64,000 nt of DNA from Pelagimonas sp050633425 (lineage in GTDB: Bacteria; Pseudomonadota; Alphaproteobacteria; Rhodobacterales; Rhodobacteraceae). Each line of letters begins with the position of its first letter. The stretch's first letter is position 1. The translations under genes were made by a program, and so were the position numbers. The DNA is taken from NCBI RefSeq assembly GCF_050633425.1, contig NZ_JBOEGM010000012.1, positions 1 through 64,000 on the forward strand, written 5' to 3'. The notes below the pieces were generated by a model that worked only from the letters and a program-made list of their open reading frames with translations, ran no database searches and was not told the origin of the DNA. Shown piece after piece: positions 33,264 through 43,347 of this stretch.

Positions 33264-35255
33264 TTATTGATCCAGGAAGCTTCGCAGTTTTCGCGACCTG
33301 CTTGGATGCTTGAGCTTACGAAGCGCCTTGGCTTCGATCTGGCGAATACGTTCGCGGGTCACGCTGAACTGCTGCCCCACTTCCTCAAGCGTATGGTCCG
33401 TATTCATGCCGATGCCAAAGCGCATCCGCAAAACACGTTCCTCACGTGGAGTGAGCGAAGAAAGAACCCGCGTGGTGGTTTCCTTGAGGTTCTCCTGAAT
33501 GGCGCTGTCCAAAGGCAGAACGGCATTCTTATCCTCAATGAAATCGCCAAGTTGGCTATCTTCTTCATCACCAATCGGTGTTTCAAGAGAAATCGGCTCC
33601 TTGGCGATTTTCATCACCTTGCGCACTTTTTCCAAAGGCATTTGCAGTTTTTCTGCCAATTCTTCGGGTGTCGGTTCGCGGCCAATTTCGTGCAACATCT
33701 GGCGACCTGTCCGCACCAGTTTGTTGATCGTTTCAATCATATGGACCGGAATACGGATCGTGCGCGCCTGATCAGCGATCGAACGGGTGATCGCCTGACG
33801 GATCCACCAAGTCGCATAGGTCGAAAACTTGTAACCGCGACGATATTCGAACTTATCAACCGCTTTCATCAGGCCAATGTTACCTTCCTGGATCAAATCC
33901 AGGAATTGCAGACCGCGGTTGGTGTATTTCTTGGCAATCGAAATAACGAGACGAAGGTTCGCCTCGACCATTTCCTTCTTGGCTTGACGCGCTTCTTTTT
34001 CGCCTTTCTGAACCTGCTGCACGATGCGGCGGAATTCAGAAATATCAAGACCAACGTACTGACCAACCTGCGCCATGTCAGAACGCAGAGCTTCGACTTT
34101 GTCGGTCGAACGCTCAATAAACATCTGCCAGCCACGACCGGATTTCTCACCCATCCGCTCAAGCCAGTTCGGGTCAAGCTCGTGGTTGCGATATTCGTCA
34201 ACGAACTCGCGGCGGTTAATTCTGGCTTGGTCGGCCAGCTTTACCATGGCGCTGTCGATGGACATGATGCGTTTGTTGATACCATATAACTGGTCAATCA
34301 ACGCCTCGATCCGGTTGTTATGCAGGTGAAGCTCGTTCACCAACAACACAATCTCAGACCGCAGCTTTTGATAGCGTGCTTCGTCCGCAGACCCAAAGCT
34401 ATTGTCTTCATTCAGAGTTGCCGAAATCCGGCTATCCTGCATTTCCGCAAGTTCTTCATAGTCTTGCGCGATGCGATCCAGCGTCTCAAGCACAGTCGGC
34501 TTCAGTGCGGCTTCCATCGCGGCCAGCGACATGTTGGCCTGTTCGTCATCGTCGTCATCGTCGTCGTCTTTGGCAATCGGGTTGCCATCTGCGTCGAGTT
34601 CTTGAGCGTTGTCTCTGGGCTTCGCGGCCTCTTCACCGGTGCCGGTCGGAGCAACAACAGGCTCTTCGACTTCACCATCTTCGTTCATCTGACCAGAGAA
34701 CGTGGTTTCAAGGTCGATCACATCGCGAAGCAAAATATCTTCAGACAGAAGTTCTTCGCGCCAGATCGTAATCGCCTGGAACGTCAGAGGGCTTTCGCAC
34801 AGCCCGGCAATCATCGTGTTGCGGCCGGCCTCGATGCGTTTTGCAATCGCGATCTCACCTTCACGCGATAACAACTCAACCGAACCCATTTCGCGCAGAT
34901 ACATCCGCACCGGATCATCCGTACGATCCAGTTTTTCGGCGGTACCAGCAGCCAGGGTGACTTCACCCGGTTTTTTGGTTTCGACAAGGTCCGTTGTGCC
35001 CTTGTCGTCCTCTTCCGGCTCTTCATCGTCTTCGGTGATCTGAATGCCCATTTCGGACAGCATCGACATCACGTCTTCGATCTGGTCAGAGCTCACCTGA
35101 TCGGGCGGCAGAACCTGATTAAGCTGGTCATAGGTAATGTAGCCACGCTCACGCGCTTCTGCGATCATCTTTTTGACCGCAGTCTGGCTCATGTCGAGGC
35201 TTGCATCCTCTTCATTGCGCTCAGATTTGGCGTCGTCGTTGTCCTTGGCGGCCAT
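33264..35255 (-). CDS. rpoD: RNA polymerase primary sigma factor RpoD
   Basis: This is the housekeeping sigma-70 factor. The 663-residue protein has region 1.1 near the N-terminus (YITYDQLNQVLPPD), region 1.2 (DDPVRMYLREMGSVELLSRE) and a non-conserved insert with a run of eight aspartates. Region 2 has LRLVISIAKKYTNRGLQFLD and YKFSTYATWWIRQAI, and region 4.2 is VTRERIRQIEAKALRKLKH. It is downstream of dnaG on the same strand, the usual macromolecular-synthesis order, with a 117-base gap for its own promoter. Confidence 0.98.
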   Translation of the reverse strand: MAAKDNDDAKSERNEEDASLDMSQTAVKKMIAEARERGYITYDQLNQVLPPDQVSSDQIEDVMSMLSEMGIQITEDDEEPEEDDKGTTDLVETKKPGEVTLAAGTAEKLDRTDDPVRMYLREMGSVELLSREGEIAIAKRIEAGRNTMIAGLCESPLTFQAITIWREELLSEDILLRDVIDLETTFSGQMNEDGEVEEPVVAPTGTGEEAAKPRDNAQELDADGNPIAKDDDDDDDDEQANMSLAAMEAALKPTVLETLDRIAQDYEELAEMQDSRISATLNEDNSFGSADEARYQKLRSEIVLLVNELHLHNNRIEALIDQLYGINKRIMSIDSAMVKLADQARINRREFVDEYRNHELDPNWLERMGEKSGRGWQMFIERSTDKVEALRSDMAQVGQYVGLDISEFRRIVQQVQKGEKEARQAKKEMVEANLRLVISIAKKYTNRGLQFLDLIQEGNIGLMKAVDKFEYRRGYKFSTYATWWIRQAITRSIADQARTIRIPVHMIETINKLVRTGRQMLHEIGREPTPEELAEKLQMPLEKVRKVMKIAKEPISLETPIGDEEDSQLGDFIEDKNAVLPLDSAIQENLKETTTRVLSSLTPREERVLRMRFGIGMNTDHTLEEVGQQFSVTRERIRQIEAKALRKLKHPSRSRKLRSFLDQ

Positions 35256-35372
35256 GAAAGTCTCCTGATCGGAAAGGCGGGCGATTCGTTTTAAACCGAA
35301 TCAATAGCGCGATATAGCGATTCGCACACCCGTCTACCCCTATTTCTTTACCGTTTCCTCACCAAAAAGACA

Positions 35373-37358
35373 CTAACCGCGGCCCTTGTCGAATCGAATC
35401 GTTGAAAGCAGCGAATCAAATGCGCTGCGTTCCTCGCGATCTATAGGGGCTCCGTTCGGGCCAACGTCATATTCGGCACTCTCTTCATCACTTTGGCGTC
35501 CAGCTTGGGCACGCACTTTTGCGGCCTCGGCAAGACGCCACGTCAACGCTTCATCGGCCCGATCTTCAAGCTGAGCTTCAAGGTCTTCTTGCGCTTCGGC
35601 CAATTCTGCATGCCATCCGTGCAATGCTTCCAGCTTTGCCAGTTCTTCGGCCACAGTCATGCGGGCCATCTCGGGGTTTCCTGGGCTGCGGATGCAGGGC
35701 ACCACCGCGACATGGCGTGCCGCGAGCATAGTTTCAAGGGTTTCGATCCCAATTGCGTCTTCGGCCTGCAATCGCATCTCAGATTCGCGGCCAATGTTGC
35801 GCAATATCACATCACGCAGCACCGCGTGATCGGGGTCATGGCAAGGCATCATCTCAAGCTGGCCTTCAAATTCACCTGCCACTTGCGGCGCGGTTATGAC
35901 TGCCGCCAGAATAATCGTTTCACGCATGGCGGTTTCAACATTGTCGCCCGCCGAAACCAACAGCGAATTCTTTGCGCCAATTGTTGGCGGCTCCGGCGCT
36001 TTCCAATCACGACGCGGCGACCACTTGGCCTTGGCTTGGCGCGCCTGCCCACCTTGCCCGCCACCCGACCGCCCAGCGCGAAACAGTTGAAAACGCAGAT
36101 CTTTGATTTCATCCCCATAGTGCCGGCGCAAATGTGGATCGGTGATTTTGGCAATCCGGGCCCGCAGCTGTTTATCCAGCGCGGCCTTTCGTTCGGGGCT
36201 GTCGAACACTTTGCCTTCCGTTTCGTTTTGCCACAACAACCGAACCATCGGCATCGCGTCATCCAAAACCTTTTGCACCGCTTCAGGTCCCCCCGAGCGC
36301 ACCAAATCATCGGGGTCTTTGCCTTCGGGCATAATCGCAAACCGAAGCCCTTTACCGGCTTCCAGCAAAGGCAAAGCCAGATCGATAACGCGATACGCCG
36401 CACGCAAACCGGCTTTGTCACCATCCAAGGCAATCAAAGGTTCGGTCGACATCCGCCACATAAGCTGCATCTGCGGCTCGGTAACCGCGGTCCCGAGCGG
36501 CGCGACGCTGGCCCCAAACCCCGCTTCGGACAGCGCAATAACGTCCATATACCCTTCGGCAACGATCAATGGCTGCCCACGTCCAGATGCCTCCCGCGCC
36601 GCGCGCATATTGTAAAGATTGCGAGATTTATCAAAAAGTTCGGTTTCTGGCGAATTCAGATACTTGGCGTTGTCGCTCGGGTCCATAGCCCGACCGCCAA
36701 ACGCAATCGCCTTGCCTCGAGCGTCGCGGATCGGAAACATAATCCGGTTGCGAAACACATCATATGGCGCGCGCCCCTTGTCCGAAGCTTTGACCAACCC
36801 GCAGGCCAACATCAAATCCGGCGAGATCCCCTTGGCCTTCAAATGCTCGCGCAGGTTTTCCCATCCAACAGGTGCAAATCCGATTTCGAAACGGTCCAAC
36901 GCCTCTTGGCTCAACCCGCGCTTGTTCAGATAAGCACGCGCATCACCGCCAGCGCCTGCTTTGAGCTGAAGACGGAAAAATTGAATTGCCTGTTCCATCA
37001 CATCGCTCAGAATCGTGCGACGGTCGGCCTTTTCCTTTGCGCGCGGATCGGCTTTGGGCATCTCAAGCCCAGCTTCCGTTGCCAGAATTTCAATGGCCTC
37101 CATAAAGGAAACATTCTCAGTTTCCCGCACAAAGGAAATCGCGTCGCCTTTGGCATGGCAACCAAAACAGTAGTAGTACCCTTTGCGGTCATCCACATGA
37201 AAAGACGCTGTTTTTTCGTGGTGAAATGGACAGGGCGACCAAAGATCTCCCTTGCCCTGGTTCGATTTCCGGGCATCCCACATGAGTTTGCGGCCCGCCA
37301 CTTGGGCGAGACTGGTGCGGTTGCGCAATTCATCCAAAAATCCAGGGGGTAGGCTCAT
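35373..37358 (-). CDS. dnaG: DNA primase
   Basis: DnaG makes RNA primers at the replication fork. The 661-residue protein has the N-terminal CHC2 zinc ribbon (CPFHHEKTASFHVDDRKGY followed by CFGCH), the TOPRIM core (VAEGYMDVIAL, LIALDGDKAGL) and a C-terminal helicase-binding domain. I use the ATG of MSLPPGFLDELRNRT, the family start; a GTG 14 codons upstream is the alternative. dnaG-rpoD synteny supports the call. Confidence 0.97.
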   Translation of the reverse strand: MSLPPGFLDELRNRTSLAQVAGRKLMWDARKSNQGKGDLWSPCPFHHEKTASFHVDDRKGYYYCFGCHAKGDAISFVRETENVSFMEAIEILATEAGLEMPKADPRAKEKADRRTILSDVMEQAIQFFRLQLKAGAGGDARAYLNKRGLSQEALDRFEIGFAPVGWENLREHLKAKGISPDLMLACGLVKASDKGRAPYDVFRNRIMFPIRDARGKAIAFGGRAMDPSDNAKYLNSPETELFDKSRNLYNMRAAREASGRGQPLIVAEGYMDVIALSEAGFGASVAPLGTAVTEPQMQLMWRMSTEPLIALDGDKAGLRAAYRVIDLALPLLEAGKGLRFAIMPEGKDPDDLVRSGGPEAVQKVLDDAMPMVRLLWQNETEGKVFDSPERKAALDKQLRARIAKITDPHLRRHYGDEIKDLRFQLFRAGRSGGGQGGQARQAKAKWSPRRDWKAPEPPTIGAKNSLLVSAGDNVETAMRETIILAAVITAPQVAGEFEGQLEMMPCHDPDHAVLRDVILRNIGRESEMRLQAEDAIGIETLETMLAARHVAVVPCIRSPGNPEMARMTVAEELAKLEALHGWHAELAEAQEDLEAQLEDRADEALTWRLAEAAKVRAQAGRQSDEESAEYDVGPNGAPIDREERSAFDSLLSTIRFDKGRG

Positions 37359-37509
37359 GCGGTTTAGTATCTCGATTCCACCGCCAGCCTCAAGGGCCAC
37401 CCGAAGGAAAGCGCGCTAGAGCGCCACATGCGCCCGCCCGAAAAGCCTCGCCACGCGGGGCTTTGAGACACCAAGCGCGCCGCCAGGCGCATAATTTAAT
37501 ACCTTTTCC

Positions 37510-37785
37510 TTAAAGGGCCTCGCATTGCGCTTTCCACGCAATACCAATCTCATCGGTAAGTTGCTCTGGTGGCAACTCATAGACCCATTCCGACAACATA
37601 TCCGCGGCGGTTTTGCCCAAACCAGCACGCAATTGCCGCCGTGCTTTGCCTTTGCGCACGCCTTCATTGCGACCGTTGACCACTTCCATCACCAAAGCAG
37701 CCTGAGCCTCACAATCGGGTTTCACCGGTTCCTCGGCGCTGGCAACAGAGGCAGCACACAAAAAAATCGCCATAAGAATACGCAT
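37510..37785 (-). CDS. Small secreted hypothetical protein
   Basis: This 91-residue protein has a signal peptide (ILMAIFLCAASVASAEE). The mature part is helical with cysteines near both ends (PDCEAQAAL and WKAQCEAL), which could form a disulfide. I do not recognise it. It lies between dnaG and the sarcosine oxidase operon, on the same strand. Confidence 0.6.
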   Translation of the reverse strand: MRILMAIFLCAASVASAEEPVKPDCEAQAALVMEVVNGRNEGVRKGKARRQLRAGLGKTAADMLSEWVYELPPEQLTDEIGIAWKAQCEAL

Positions 37786-37817
37786 TCTTAGTTCCTGTCG
37801 TCAGCTTGTAAGCCTTT

Positions 37818-38369
37818 TTACGCCAGTCTCGCCCGAGCAGCAACCAAGGTCGCGGCGGTCGTTAATTCGTGTTTCAAACTTTGGGCCATGGACCGAAATG
37901 CCATAATTTCAAAGCTGCAATCCGCCGTTCTACTTACGCAAACATTCAGATGACCGCACTGACTTCGCGCTGTGTGACCTACCGGGAATTGATCTGTTGC
38001 GAGGTCAATCGGGAACAGCCGCGCTAAAACCTCCTGGACCAGCAATCCTTGCACCAGCAAAACCACCCAGGCGTCGCTTTGATCTGTCACCAAGCCCATG
38101 GTCTGCCAATCCTTTTGCGCGTGGTCGCCCGTCAGCATCGCTTGGTTGTGACCAAACCATTGGCAACGTATGTCGCCCGCGCACTGCATTTCCCCCGGTT
38201 TTGGAAACCCAAATCCCAAGTCCCGTTCCATGGCCTCATTCAGCTGGTCAAGCTGCTTTGGAAACGGGGCAAGCAAACTCATCTGACGGAAGGGGAGCTC
38301 TCGGAGTGTGACAGGACCGCAGGAAAAATCCTCCCCCTGCAATGGCGTTTTCGCAGATAGATTAACCAC
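37818..38369 (-). CDS. soxG: Sarcosine oxidase gamma subunit
   Basis: SoxG is the small gamma subunit of heterotetrameric sarcosine oxidase, which converts sarcosine and tetrahydrofolate to glycine and 5,10-methylene-THF. The 183-residue protein begins at a GTG that overlaps the alpha-subunit stop by 8 bases. The pattern (LRELPFRQMSLLAP, DAWVVLLVQG, LARLFPIDLATDQFPVG) matches the weakly conserved SoxG/GcvT-like family. The name is unrelated to sulfur-oxidation soxG. Confidence 0.85.
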   Translation of the reverse strand: MVNLSAKTPLQGEDFSCGPVTLRELPFRQMSLLAPFPKQLDQLNEAMERDLGFGFPKPGEMQCAGDIRCQWFGHNQAMLTGDHAQKDWQTMGLVTDQSDAWVVLLVQGLLVQEVLARLFPIDLATDQFPVGHTARSQCGHLNVCVSRTADCSFEIMAFRSMAQSLKHELTTAATLVAARARLA

Positions 38370-41298
38370 GCAATCTCACTCCCTCGGGGTCAAATGCAAC
38401 AGGTGCTGTCACCTCACATCGTGTATCAACACTTCGCAAGTGATCGACCAATCGAACAATTTCGCCATGCCGGGCCCGTCCGTTTTTCAACAAAGCCAGC
38501 GCCCGTGGCTCTCCTAAGCTGGGTGAGAAACAGGTCGACGTCACATAGCCCTGATTATTTTCCCGAACGGCATCCGCGCCATCGGCAAACAAATGCGCGC
38601 CAGCAGGCATGTCTTGCGCGCGGCCAATGGGACGAAGGCCGATCAGTTGCTCACGATCGGCAGCTGTCAAGCCGGGGCGAGCCGCCATGGTTTTCCCGAT
38701 ACAGTCCTTCTTCGCCGAGACCATACACCCATAGCCCAAATCGTCCGCTGTGACTGTGCCATTGATTTCCGCATGCGTTACAAAGCCTTTTTCGATACGC
38801 AACACGTTCAGCGCTTCCATTCCGTATGCGCCACCGCCAAGCGCTTCTGCCCGTTCGAGCAAAACGTCAAACAGGCTCGCCCCAAACCGGGCGGGAACGG
38901 CAATTTCATAGGCATGTTCGCCGGAAAATGAGATCCGAAACAGTCGTGCCGAGACACCGCCGACCGACACAGAAACGTATTGCATATATGGGCACGATTG
39001 ATCGTCGATGGGCGCATCCAGGACATCGTTAAGCAGTTTGCGAGATTTTGGGCCTGCAACGGCAAACTGTGCCCATTGCTCGGTGACTGAAGCAAAGCGC
39101 ATCTGCAAGTTTTGGCAAAACGCCTGATGCACCCAGTCCAGATGTTGCATCACCTGCCCGGCGGCGGCGGTTGTGGTGGTCATCACCCAACGGTTTTCAT
39201 CCAGCCGCGCGCATGTTCCGTCATCCAAAACAAAACCGTCTTCGCGAAGCAGCAATCCATAACGCACCCGACCGATTTTCAGGGTGCTAAAGTTATTCAC
39301 ATACACAAAATCAAGGAACTGCCCGACATCTGCGCCGTGTAGCTCAATTTTGCCGAGGGTCGAGACGTCGCAAACCCCGACATGATTGCGCACCATAGTC
39401 ACTTCACGATCACAGCTCTGTCGCCATGTCGTTTCCCCCTCTTTCGGCACGTAACTGGGGCGATACCAAAGACCGGCCTCGATCATGGGGGCACCTGCAT
39501 TGGCGTTGGCATCGTGTGACGTCGTAAACCGTTCAGGCGCATAGCCTTTTCCCATCGCCCCTGCCCCGATTGCCGAAACGGAAACAGGTGCAAAGGGGGG
39601 GCGAAACGTGGTCGTTCCAGTCTCAGGAATGCCACGTCCCGTTGCATCGGCAAGCACTGCCAAGGCCAAAACGTTCGAACTTTTGCCCTGATCGGGGGCC
39701 ATGCCTTGGGTCGTATACCGCTTCATATGCTCAACCGAGCGATAGTTTTCTTGCGCGGCCTGTTGCACATCCTTGACCGTCACATCGTTCTGAAAATCAA
39801 GCCAAGCGCGCCCGCGCCCCGCAACAGACCATAGTCGCCGAATACGATAGGGGGCGGTTTCCGCGTCTGGCACGGGTGGCGAAACGCCAGAAAACCCCAG
39901 ATCGCCTACCGCTTTGAGCCCCTCTTGTGCCCCGTCTGACAAACAATCTGTCGTCGAAAACACCCCTCGCGCCGCGCCTGCAACAGACATGGCCGGAACC
40001 GCATTTTCTGCAGGTACAAAACTAGCAATGTCGTCATCCCAAACCGGCCTTGACGCCATATGGCTGCTCAAATGCAAGGATGGATTCCAACCGCCAGACA
40101 CCCCCAGCCCTTGAACATTCAACTTGAAATGTGTCCCGTCCGGGCGTCGGATTTGGATCGCCTCAAGCCCGAGCCGCCCATAGGCGCGCGCCACCTGCGC
40201 GCCTGGGTAATAAGGGACATTCCCCGCCAGATTCGGCGCGTCGGCGCGGCTATCGATCAATGCCGCAACATGTATCCCCGCATCGGCCAAATCGCGTGCG
40301 GTCCGGTGGGCGTCATCGTTATTCCCAAACACCGCCAGGGCTTTGCCCGGCACCACACCCCAGCGATTGAGATAGGAACGCATCGCTCCGGCCATCATCA
40401 CACCCGGCTTGTCATTGTCGCGAAACGCCACATGTCGTTCCAACGCCCCGGCGCACAGGATGGCGCGTTTGGCATGGATCCGCCAAAAACATTCCATCGG
40501 AGCTCCACCCGGATCAGCAACGTGATGCGCTACGCGTTCCAAAGCCGCAAAACTGCCTTGGTCATAAGCCCCGGTCACAGTGCAACGTGGCATGAGCCGA
40601 ACATTGTCCATGCCCCGCAACTCTGCCACCACGTCGGACACCCAAGCGGTCGCCGGCATGCCGTTGATGTCCTCAATTTCAGACAACAACCGGCCCCCAA
40701 ATTCGCGATCCTCGTCACACAGGATGACCCGCGCGCCGCTCCGCCCCGCCGTGAGAGCCGCCATCAAACCAGACGGGCCACCGCCGATCACCAAGACATC
40801 GCAAAAGCCAAAAGCCTTTTCATAATGCTCATCAGTCGGGTGCCCAGAGAGCGCACCAAGCCCAGCGGCGCGTCGGATCATCGGTTCGTATAGCTTTTCC
40901 CAAAACGCCTTGGGCCACATAAACGTCTTGTAGTAAAATCCGGCCCCGAGGAACGGGGCGGCAAGGTCATTGAGGCCCAACAGATCAGAACCAAGGGAGG
41001 GCCACCGGTTTTGACTGCGCGCCTCAAGACCATCATATAGCTCCTGCGTCGTTGCACGGGTGTTTGGGTCTGATCGCCTCCCGCTACGCATGGTCACCAA
41101 GGCATTCGGCTCTTCCGATCCGGCCGTCATCACGCCGCGCGGCCGGTGATATTTGAAGCTTCGGCCCAACAACCGCACACCGTCCCCCATCAGGGCCGAT
41201 GCCAGAGTGTCGCCAGAAAAACCCGTATGTGCATGACCATCAAAGCGAAATTGCAGAGGATCACTGCGGTCAATACGGCCTTTTCCGTCAACCCGCAT
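38362..41298 (-). CDS. soxA: Sarcosine oxidase alpha subunit
   Basis: The 978-residue alpha subunit binds NAD and folate. The N-terminal domain has FRFDGHAHTGFSGDTLASAL, then the dinucleotide-binding DVLVIGGGPSGLMAALTAG. The C-terminal half is an aminomethyltransferase (GcvT) domain that accepts formaldehyde from sarcosine (GVCDVSTLGKIELHGADV, RISFSGEHAYEIAVP). I start at the ATG with GGAG upstream, which overlaps the delta gene by 11 bases. Do not confuse this soxA with the sulfur-oxidation soxA at 18958. Confidence 0.95.
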   Translation of the reverse strand: MRVDGKGRIDRSDPLQFRFDGHAHTGFSGDTLASALMGDGVRLLGRSFKYHRPRGVMTAGSEEPNALVTMRSGRRSDPNTRATTQELYDGLEARSQNRWPSLGSDLLGLNDLAAPFLGAGFYYKTFMWPKAFWEKLYEPMIRRAAGLGALSGHPTDEHYEKAFGFCDVLVIGGGPSGLMAALTAGRSGARVILCDEDREFGGRLLSEIEDINGMPATAWVSDVVAELRGMDNVRLMPRCTVTGAYDQGSFAALERVAHHVADPGGAPMECFWRIHAKRAILCAGALERHVAFRDNDKPGVMMAGAMRSYLNRWGVVPGKALAVFGNNDDAHRTARDLADAGIHVAALIDSRADAPNLAGNVPYYPGAQVARAYGRLGLEAIQIRRPDGTHFKLNVQGLGVSGGWNPSLHLSSHMASRPVWDDDIASFVPAENAVPAMSVAGAARGVFSTTDCLSDGAQEGLKAVGDLGFSGVSPPVPDAETAPYRIRRLWSVAGRGRAWLDFQNDVTVKDVQQAAQENYRSVEHMKRYTTQGMAPDQGKSSNVLALAVLADATGRGIPETGTTTFRPPFAPVSVSAIGAGAMGKGYAPERFTTSHDANANAGAPMIEAGLWYRPSYVPKEGETTWRQSCDREVTMVRNHVGVCDVSTLGKIELHGADVGQFLDFVYVNNFSTLKIGRVRYGLLLREDGFVLDDGTCARLDENRWVMTTTTAAAGQVMQHLDWVHQAFCQNLQMRFASVTEQWAQFAVAGPKSRKLLNDVLDAPIDDQSCPYMQYVSVSVGGVSARLFRISFSGEHAYEIAVPARFGASLFDVLLERAEALGGGAYGMEALNVLRIEKGFVTHAEINGTVTADDLGYGCMVSAKKDCIGKTMAARPGLTAADREQLIGLRPIGRAQDMPAGAHLFADGADAVRENNQGYVTSTCFSPSLGEPRALALLKNGRARHGEIVRLVDHLRSVDTRCEVTAPVAFDPEGVRLRG

Positions 41299-41554
41299 TG
41301 CGGTTCTCCACCAATTCGACAGCCAAGACACTGTGATCCGTTGTGTCTCGGGTCACGATCAACCACGCAGCGCATCCGCCACTATGATACCAGAGGTCTT
41401 GGACCTGCCCCGCCGGATTTTCGCGCAAATGCAAATAGGCGTGCCACGCAGCGGCCCCAGCATCAGGCGCAGGACGATCCAGCATTGATGCCGCGCCCTG
41501 ATACGTGAATTCGCGGCTGTCACGTTCTCCGCAATTGGGACAGGCCAGTCTCAT
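41288..41554 (-). CDS. soxD: Sarcosine oxidase delta subunit
   Basis: The 88-residue delta subunit has the family zinc site: LACPNCGERDSREFTYQG near the N-terminus and LWYHSGGCAAWLIV further on, where many homologues have GCRRW. It overlaps the alpha gene downstream. Unusually, a secreted-protein gene lies between it and the beta subunit. Confidence 0.93.
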   Translation of the reverse strand: MRLACPNCGERDSREFTYQGAASMLDRPAPDAGAAAWHAYLHLRENPAGQVQDLWYHSGGCAAWLIVTRDTTDHSVLAVELVENRNAG

Positions 41555-41560
41555 GTCACC

Positions 41561-42067
41561 TCACATTCCGCTACAGGCCGAGGCTGAGACCCGGTTCAGT
41601 TTATAGCTGACCCACTGGCCGGGATGTTCGGCCAGATCGACGTAACCGCCACAAGATTGAGCATCCCCAACCATCAAATATCGTGTGCGAAACACCATAT
41701 AATCGTTGGTTTGTTTGGTCACGTCCAGCGACCCACCATCGCATTCAACCTGACACCTGTCCCCGCGGGATTCAGTGCCACAAAACAGGAATTGCGCCAT
41801 TGTTCGCCCCGCCTCTGCCGTGCCACGCAGCTTTCCTTGGTTGGCGAAAACCACCTCCATCCGCGTGTCACGGGACACATTGGTGATCCAGTCACCAACC
41901 TTCATTCGGATTGCTGCGACATGTTGGGCCGGGTGTGAGGCCAAATGGCTTGATGAATAGACACGCTCATAACATCCGGGGCGGATGTCGCTGGCCAAAG
42001 CAGCGCTTGCCATAACAGTCATCGCCGCGGCCAAAGCCGACATGCACGGTTTCATGTTGATACGCAT
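41561..42067 (-). CDS. Secreted cysteine-containing protein within the sarcosine oxidase operon
   Basis: The 168-residue precursor has a signal peptide (ALAAAMTVMASAALASD). The mature part has several cysteines spaced in pairs (RPGCYERVY, FLFCGTES, CQVECDGGS, SCGGYVD, SACSGM) that suggest disulfide bonds. It is not a sarcosine oxidase subunit, and I do not recognise the family. It sits 13 bases from the beta gene and 6 from delta, so it is co-transcribed. Confidence 0.75.
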   Translation of the reverse strand: MRINMKPCMSALAAAMTVMASAALASDIRPGCYERVYSSSHLASHPAQHVAAIRMKVGDWITNVSRDTRMEVVFANQGKLRGTAEAGRTMAQFLFCGTESRGDRCQVECDGGSLDVTKQTNDYMVFRTRYLMVGDAQSCGGYVDLAEHPGQWVSYKLNRVSASACSGM

Positions 42068-42080
42068 AATCTTTCCTTCC

Positions 42081-43334
42081 TTAATGGAGGTTGTGTTGCG
42101 CGCCCGTTCCTTCTTCGTCCATCAGTCCGATGCCGGTTTCGAACCGGTTCAGTTTTAGCTTTTTCGCACTCTCATGCGGCTGATCTGTTGCGATCAGATG
42201 CGCCAATGCAAAGCCCGAGGCCGGTACTGCTTTGAAACCGCCGTAACACCAGCCCGTGTTGAGATAGAGCCCGCCAATATGCGTGTGATCAATGATCGGA
42301 GAGCCGTCGGGCGACATATCCATTATGCCGCCCCAACTGCGCAGCACCCGTGCTTTGCCAATGACAGGCATCAAGGTCATCGCCGCTTCCATCACTTGTT
42401 CTTGTCCCGGCAGGTTACCGCGCGCGGCGTAGGATGCGTAAAAATCCAAATCACCGCCGAAAACCAACCCGCCCTTGTCGGATTGCGAAATGTAGAAATG
42501 GCTCATCCCAAAGGTCACCACATGATCAATGATCGGTTTAAGCCCTTCTGTTACATAGGCTTGCAAGACGTGGCTTTCGATCGGCAAGCGCATGCCTGCC
42601 ATTGCTGCAACTTGTGACGACCGACCAGCCGCCACCATCGCGACTTTCTTGGCACGGATCACGCCGCGCGTGGTTTGGACGCCTGTCACCTGACCAGAGG
42701 CCGTATCAATTCCGGTGACTTCACAGTTTTGGATCAGGTCGACACCGCGCTGATCCGCACCGCGCGCATAGCCCCAAGCCACCGTATCATGTCGTGCGGT
42801 CCCGCCTCGGGGGTGATACAACCCGCCATAAATTGGAAAACGGGCCGTTTCAAAATCGAGATAAGGCAACATGTGGCGCAACTCATCGCGCCCCAAGAGA
42901 TGCGCATCATCCCCTTGATTGCGCATCGCATTCCCCCGACGCACTGCGGCATCGCGCTGACCATCTGAATGGAACAGATTAATAATGCCGCGCTGGGAAT
43001 GCATGACGTTATAGTTCAAGTCTTGCTCAAGCCCCTCCCAGAGTTTGAGCGAATGACTATAGAATTCAGAATTGCCGGGAAGGTAATAATTGGCGCGTAC
43101 AATGGTGGTGTTCCGGCCGATATTGCCCCCCCCCAAATACCCGCGCTCAAGCACCGCAACATTGGTGAGCCCGTGCTCCTTGGCCAAATAAAAGGCCGTC
43201 GCAAGGCCATGCCCGCCACCGCCAATGATGATAATGTCATACTCAGATTTAGGGTCAGGATTGCGCCAATGCGGTGACCAGCCTTTGTTGCCAGTCAGCC
43301 CCTCTTTCAGAATTCGAAATCCAGAAAAGCGCAT
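42081..43334 (-). CDS. soxB: Sarcosine oxidase beta subunit
   Basis: The 417-residue beta subunit carries FAD and covalent FMN and oxidises sarcosine. The N-terminal Rossmann motif DIIIIGGGGHGLATAFYLA and the FAD-dependent oxidoreductase segments NIGRNTTIVRANYYLP and YLNTGWCYGGFKAVPASG are visible. FMN is usually bound through a histidine near the N-terminus. It is the first gene of the operon, which runs leftward through delta, alpha and gamma. Confidence 0.95.
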   Translation of the reverse strand: MRFSGFRILKEGLTGNKGWSPHWRNPDPKSEYDIIIIGGGGHGLATAFYLAKEHGLTNVAVLERGYLGGGNIGRNTTIVRANYYLPGNSEFYSHSLKLWEGLEQDLNYNVMHSQRGIINLFHSDGQRDAAVRRGNAMRNQGDDAHLLGRDELRHMLPYLDFETARFPIYGGLYHPRGGTARHDTVAWGYARGADQRGVDLIQNCEVTGIDTASGQVTGVQTTRGVIRAKKVAMVAAGRSSQVAAMAGMRLPIESHVLQAYVTEGLKPIIDHVVTFGMSHFYISQSDKGGLVFGGDLDFYASYAARGNLPGQEQVMEAAMTLMPVIGKARVLRSWGGIMDMSPDGSPIIDHTHIGGLYLNTGWCYGGFKAVPASGFALAHLIATDQPHESAKKLKLNRFETGIGLMDEEGTGAQHNLH

Positions 43335-43347
43335 TGCTCCATCCCAC

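Noticed and set aside
33198..34289. A 363-codon open frame opposite rpoD
   Set aside because: Antisense shadow of a strongly conserved sigma factor; the predicted protein is compositionally odd and has no ribosome binding site.
35493..37352. A 619-codon open frame on the plus strand opposite dnaG
   Set aside because: It is antisense to a clear primase and its product has no recognisable pattern. GC-biased third positions of dnaG suppress stops on the other strand.
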